Below, piece after piece: positions 60,520 through 64,000 of a stretch of DNA of 64,000 bases. The stretch spans positions 83,968 to 147,967 of the forward strand of contig CALYZE010000001.1 of the NCBI GenBank assembly GCA_945607605.1. Reading direction: 5' to 3'. The notes under the pieces are model-generated. The model saw nothing but the letters and a program-made list of their open reading frames with translations, did no database searches and was not told the origin of the DNA. The translations under genes and the position numbers were made by a program. Every line of letters begins with the position of its first letter. Within the stretch, counting starts at the first letter, position 1. The DNA comes from an uncultured Bacteroides sp. (GTDB taxonomy: Bacteria; Bacteroidota; Bacteroidia; Bacteroidales; Bacteroidaceae).

Positions 60520-62987
60520 TCTTCTTTCTTTTCTTTTTTAACGGACAAGTCAATGGCATCGACTACTTTTTCATCAGTCAGCGCAATGGCAAATACCTCC
60601 TTTACATCTTTCACATAATGGAAAGTCAGTCCTTTCAGATAGATATCCTGAATCTCATCTATATTTTTACGATTCTCTTCACTCAAAATAAGCTCTTTGA
60701 TACCGGCACGTTTGGCAGCCAATATCTTCTCTTTAATACCACCTACCGGCAGTACTTTGCCACGAAGTGTGATTTCACCTGTCATGGCAAGGTTCGCCTT
60801 TACTTTTCGTTGAGTAAGGGCAGAAGCAAGGGAAGTGGCCATTGTTATACCGGCCGACGGACCATCTTTGGGGATAGCTCCTTCAGGCACATGAACATGA
60901 ATATTCCAGTTGTCGAAAATATCTTCATCAAGATGCAATAGAGAAGAATGAGATTTGATGTACTCCAAGGCCAGCATAGCCGACTCCTTCATGACATCAC
61001 CCAAGTTGCCGGTCAACGTCAAACGTCCACCCTTACCACGGCTCAAACTTGTTTCCACAAAAAGAATCTCACCACCTACAGCCGTCCAGGCCAAACCTGT
61101 CACAACTCCGGCGTATTCATTTCCCTGATATTTATCACGTGTATATTCCGGTGCACCAAGGAATTCATACAAATCTCCCGATTTAATTTCTTTCTTCAAG
61201 AAGAAGCCGTCTGTAGCATACTGACGTGCCGATTTACGAAGAATTTTGCTTATCTTCTTTTCCAATTCACGTACACCGCTTTCACGGGTATAGTCCTCAA
61301 TAATGAACTCCAACGTACTCTTCGGTATCTTGATGTCACTTTTCTTCATTCCGTTCGCTTCGAGTTCTTTTGGAACTAGGTGGCGACGAGCAATTTCAAT
61401 CTTTTCTTCCGTAATGTATCCACTTACTTCAATCAGCTCCATACGGTCTAACAACGGACTGGGGATGCTATTCAGATTATTGGCCGTAGCAATGAACATA
61501 ACCTTGGATAAATCAAAATCCACATCTAGAAAGTTATCGTGGAACGTCGTATTTTGCTCCGGATCAAGCACCTCAAGAAGGGCAGAGGAGGGGTCTCCCT
61601 GACGATCTGCGCTGACCTTATCAATCTCATCCAAAATAAACACCGGATTGGAAGAACCCGCCTTGATCAAACTCTTGATGATACGTCCCGGCATTGCGCC
61701 GATATACGTTTTGCGATGTCCACGAATCTCAGCTTCATCATGTACGCCACCTAAAGACATACGGATGTACTTCCGTTTCAAAGCAGCAGCAATGGAACGT
61801 CCCAGTGATGTTTTTCCCACTCCCGGAGGGCCATACAAGCAGATGATAGGCGATTTCATGTCACCTTTCAGCTTTAGAACTGCCAGATGTTCCAGGATAC
61901 GTTCTTTTACCTTCTCCAAACCATAATGATCCTTATTCAAGGTCTTTTCGGCATTCGTAAGATTCAAGTTGTCTGTGGTATAAACACCCCAAGGCAAACT
62001 GAGCATCGTTTGCAGATAATTCAATTGCACACTGAAATCAGGTGATTGAGGATGTGTACGCTCCAACTTATCTACCTCCTTTAAAAATGCAGCTTTCACC
62101 TCTTCACTCCACTTGATGGTTTCGGCTTTCTTGCGCATTTCTTCTATTTCCTGTTCCTGACCACCGCCACCCAGTTCATCTTGGATAGTTTTGATTTGTT
62201 GTTGCAAGAAATATTCACGTTGCTGTTGGTCTATATCCTCACGAGCACGCAACTGGATAGACTCCTTGATTTCGGCAAGTTGTACTTCACGATTCAATAT
62301 CTCCAGCAGACGATATGTACGGGCACGCAGTGCATCCATTTTCAGCAATTCTATTTTCTCATCCTTTTTCAATGGAAGGTTGGTACAGATAAAATTAACC
62401 AAAAACATGGGATTCGTAATGTTCTTGATAGCAAAAGCAGAGTCTTGCGGAAACATATCAGAGGATTTGATATAGCGTATAGTCAAATCTTTACATGCTT
62501 CTACCAATGCATGAAACTCCTTATCCTTCTTGTTTGGGATTTCATCATTCAACGTAACCACCTTTCCTTTCAAATAAGGTGTTGTATCTGTAACCTCCTT
62601 CAATTCCATACGTTTGGAACCCTGAAGAATGACCGTAGTGGTCTGATCCGGCATTTCCAACACACGAACGATTTTGGCCACTGAGCCAATGGTGTGCAGT
62701 TCTTCAAACGAAGGAGATTCTGTTTCAGCCGTCTTTTGGCATACTACAGCTATATAAGAACTTTTCTTTTCTGCCTCACGCACCAATTTCAAAGAAGTCT
62801 TTCTTCCTACAGATACAGGCATGAACACACCTGGAAATAATACCATATTCCGAAGAGGTAGCACAGGAAGAATATCATCCACTTCAATATCCATTAATTG
62901 TTCTTCATTCCCTTCAAAATCGGCTATTACTGAGAAAGCATTGCCACTGCTTTCTTCCATATCACTTAGGTAATTTCTTTTCTTCAT
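60516..62987 (-). CDS. lon: ATP-dependent Lon protease
   Basis: A cytoplasmic AAA+ protease of 823 residues from the Met at 62987. The N-terminal substrate domain begins with [20 protein letters not shown], Walker A is GPPGVGKTS near 384, and FILDEIDK is Walker B. The protease domain has the Ser in KDGPSAGIT near 711 and the Lys in [13 protein letters not shown] near 752. I preferred the Met at 62987 to the upstream Met at 63023, which lies within about 12 bp of a -7 box (63042-63035). First gene of lon-tgt-lptF/G. Confidence 0.96.
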   Translation of the reverse strand: MKKRNYLSDMEESSGNAFSVIADFEGNEEQLMDIEVDDILPVLPLRNMVLFPGVFMPVSVGRKTSLKLVREAEKKSSYIAVVCQKTAETESPSFEELHTIGSVAKIVRVLEMPDQTTTVILQGSKRMELKEVTDTTPYLKGKVVTLNDEIPNKKDKEFHALVEACKDLTIRYIKSSDMFPQDSAFAIKNITNPMFLVNFICTNLPLKKDEKIELLKMDALRARTYRLLEILNREVQLAEIKESIQLRAREDIDQQQREYFLQQQIKTIQDELGGGGQEQEIEEMRKKAETIKWSEEVKAAFLKEVDKLERTHPQSPDFSVQLNYLQTMLSLPWGVYTTDNLNLTNAEKTLNKDHYGLEKVKERILEHLAVLKLKGDMKSPIICLYGPPGVGKTSLGRSIAAALKRKYIRMSLGGVHDEAEIRGHRKTYIGAMPGRIIKSLIKAGSSNPVFILDEIDKVSADRQGDPSSALLEVLDPEQNTTFHDNFLDVDFDLSKVMFIATANNLNSIPSPLLDRMELIEVSGYITEEKIEIARRHLVPKELEANGMKKSDIKIPKSTLEFIIEDYTRESGVRELEKKISKILRKSARQYATDGFFLKKEIKSGDLYEFLGAPEYTRDKYQGNEYAGVVTGLAWTAVGGEILFVETSLSRGKGGRLTLTGNLGDVMKESAMLALEYIKSHSSLLHLDEDIFDNWNIHVHVPEGAIPKDGPSAGITMATSLASALTQRKVKANLAMTGEITLRGKVLPVGGIKEKILAAKRAGIKELILSEENRKNIDEIQDIYLKGLTFHYVKDVKEVFAIALTDEKVVDAIDLSVKKEKKEE

Positions 62988-63034
62988 TTCTTTCTTTTTA
63001 GTTATGTCATATTGACAGGCCAATAAAGCGCCTG

Positions 63035-63042
63035 CAAAGTTA
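63035..63042 (-). promoter_or_regulatory. -7 box of the lon operon
   Basis: TAACTTTG on the minus strand, about 48 bp before the chosen lon start. No -33 box at the usual distance and no heat-shock-type repeat (CIRCE) nearby. Confidence 0.5.
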
Positions 63043-63100
63043 AGCTATTTCTTCATAAATAGAAGTTCTGATTCTTTAAAAACACAAAAACAGTGCCAAA

Positions 63101-63134
63101 TTTGCAGTTATTCTAATGGCTTTGATTATTTTTG
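63101..63134 (+). promoter_or_regulatory. Promoter of trmN6
   Basis: TTTG (63101-63104), a 22-bp spacer and TATTTTTG (63127-63134), slightly long for the consensus. The ATG is 22 bp downstream. Confidence 0.5.
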
Positions 63135-63156
63135 GAGCCAATTAAAGAAGATAAAT

Positions 63157-63864
63157 ATGTCTAATTCATTCTTTATGTTTAAACAGTTTACTGTTTATCA
63201 TGATAAATGTGCTATGAAAGTAGGTACAGATGGTGTACTCTTAGGTGCTTGGGCTCCGGTTAACAATGCCAAACGCATACTTGATATTGGTACCGGTACG
63301 GGCTTAATAGCTTTACAGTTAGCTCAACGAAACCAACATTCTAAAATAACGGCTATCGAAATAGATACCGTCGCAGCCGACCAAGCTAAAGAAAACATCC
63401 AACAGTCTCCATGGGGCGATAGGATAAAAATTGAATGTGTTGATTTCCGAAATTATCAGTCAGAAGATAAATTTGATCTCATCGTCTCCAATCCTCCCTA
63501 TTTTATGGATGCACTTAAATGCCCGGATAAGCAACGCAACATGGCACGACACTCAGGAGGATTAAACTATGATTCCTTGTTTCGCCATGCAGCACATTTA
63601 CTTTGCGAAGAGGGGGTAGTGAGTCTCATCATCCCGTCTGAGACTGAAAAAGCAGTGATAGATGCAGCTTGGCAACACCATTTATTTCCATTACATCGCA
63701 CGCAAGTCTTTACAAAACCAGAAAAACCCTGTCGGCGCCTTCTGCTGACCTTTAGTTTTCAAGAAAAAGACTGCATAGAAGAGAATCTTTGTATTAAGGT
63801 GAATCACAACGAGTTTACCCCCGAATACACAGCTTTGACAAAAGATTTTTATCTTAAAATGTGA
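63157..63864 (+). CDS. trmN6: tRNA1(Val) adenine-37 N6-methyltransferase (YfiC-like)
   Basis: A 235-residue class I SAM-dependent methyltransferase. The opening FKQFTVYHDKCAMKVGTDGVLLGAW is characteristic of the YfiC/TrmN6 family, motif I is LDIGTGTGLIALQLA near 42-56, and NPPY near 111 is the N6-adenine catalytic motif. In E. coli the enzyme methylates A37 of valine tRNA. It is divergent from lon and followed by the promoter of tRNA-Pro. Confidence 0.93.
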   Translation: MSNSFFMFKQFTVYHDKCAMKVGTDGVLLGAWAPVNNAKRILDIGTGTGLIALQLAQRNQHSKITAIEIDTVAADQAKENIQQSPWGDRIKIECVDFRNYQSEDKFDLIVSNPPYFMDALKCPDKQRNMARHSGGLNYDSLFRHAAHLLCEEGVVSLIIPSETEKAVIDAAWQHHLFPLHRTQVFTKPEKPCRRLLLTFSFQEKDCIEENLCIKVNHNEFTPEYTALTKDFYLKM

Positions 63865-63892
63865 TTTTATCTGCATAAAAGTTTCCAAAACA

Positions 63893-63924
63893 TTTGGTTG
63901 GTATTAAAAAAGAAATTACCTTTG
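63893..63924 (+). promoter_or_regulatory. Promoter of tRNA-Pro
   Basis: TTTG (63893-63896), a 20-bp spacer and TACCTTTG (63917-63924), 26 bp ahead of the tRNA. Confidence 0.78.
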
Positions 63925-63950
63925 CACTCGCTTTTAAGAAGTAAAGCATT

Positions 63951-64000
63951 CGGGGTGTAGCGCAGTCCGGTTAGCGCACCTGCTTTGGGAGCAGGGGGTC
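63951..64000 (+). tRNA. tRNA-Pro (anticodon TGG), truncated by the window end
   Basis: The 5' acceptor strand CGGGGTG, a D arm with AGCGCAGTCCGGTTAGCGC, and the anticodon arm CCTGC-TTTGGGA-GCAGG with anticodon TGG are present. The T arm and 3' acceptor strand lie past base 64000. Confidence 0.92.

Overview
The window reads as chromosomal core and housekeeping DNA of a gut Bacteroides or a close relative in the Bacteroidales. The evidence is the promoter style (a -7 box TAnnTTTG, often with TTTG or TTG 19-22 bp upstream), weak or absent Shine-Dalgarno sequences, moderate-to-low GC, and families typical of the group: a two-module DUF5112/DUF5113-type sensor, a lipidated TamA-like Omp85 protein, HU-CCDC81/SPOR and DUF4296 proteins, a class II xylose isomerase operon with a NUDIX-type regulator, and a three-gene biotin-dependent acyl-CoA carboxylase. 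I see no prophage, insertion sequence, CRISPR array or plasmid backbone.

Layout. 1-6.7 kb: sensor kinase-like protein, response regulator and AbgT-family transporter, then tRNA-Arg(TCT). 7.0-14.9 kb: YecH-like and TPR proteins, then two leftward carbohydrate/lipid groups (DUF2461-YhcH-glgB and patatin-GH13 amylase) around a small conserved gene and a tandem palindromic repeat. 14.9-19.2 kb: a leftward redox cluster with a polyferredoxin membrane protein, two DUF362 proteins and an ECF S-like membrane protein. 19.4-26.0 kb: fabD, then the rightward xylose operon (NUDIX regulator, xylB, xylA, xylose/H+ symporter). 26.1-31.4 kb: a GNAT-nitrilase fusion and the carboxylase operon. 31.7-37.6 kb: ileS, a DksA-like protein, lspA, a DUF4296 lipoprotein and a small unknown gene whose end overlaps a convergent SpoU-type methyltransferase. 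38.4-45.2 kb: the TamL-like protein, DUF3332, DoxX, DUF1893, tRNA-Lys(CTT), a YycJ-like metallo-hydrolase and an MFS transporter.

45.5-49.8 kb is a hexuronate locus: uxaC diverges from a LacI-type regulator and uxaB, with overlapping divergent promoters. 49.8-54.4 kb holds a zinc-ribbon/FHA protein, an HU-like/SPOR membrane protein, rfbC, ugd and a lipoprotein. 54.4-64 kb holds a DEAD-box helicase, serB, a thioredoxin-fold protein without CxxC, a second tandem repeat, the overlapping leftward operon lon-tgt-lptF/G, trmN6, and the start of tRNA-Pro(TGG), cut by the window end.

No obviously new multi-gene defence or mobile system is present. The best leads are small: the double kinase-like sensor beside an AbgT transporter; the DUF362/polyferredoxin/ECF S cluster; three conserved-fold proteins that have lost metal or redox ligands (Tgt, the DksA-like protein, the thioredoxin-like protein); two tandem palindromic repeat arrays with 21- and 22-bp periods at convergent gene ends; and a terminator with no annotated gene upstream that implies a small RNA or a long antisense 3' UTR.
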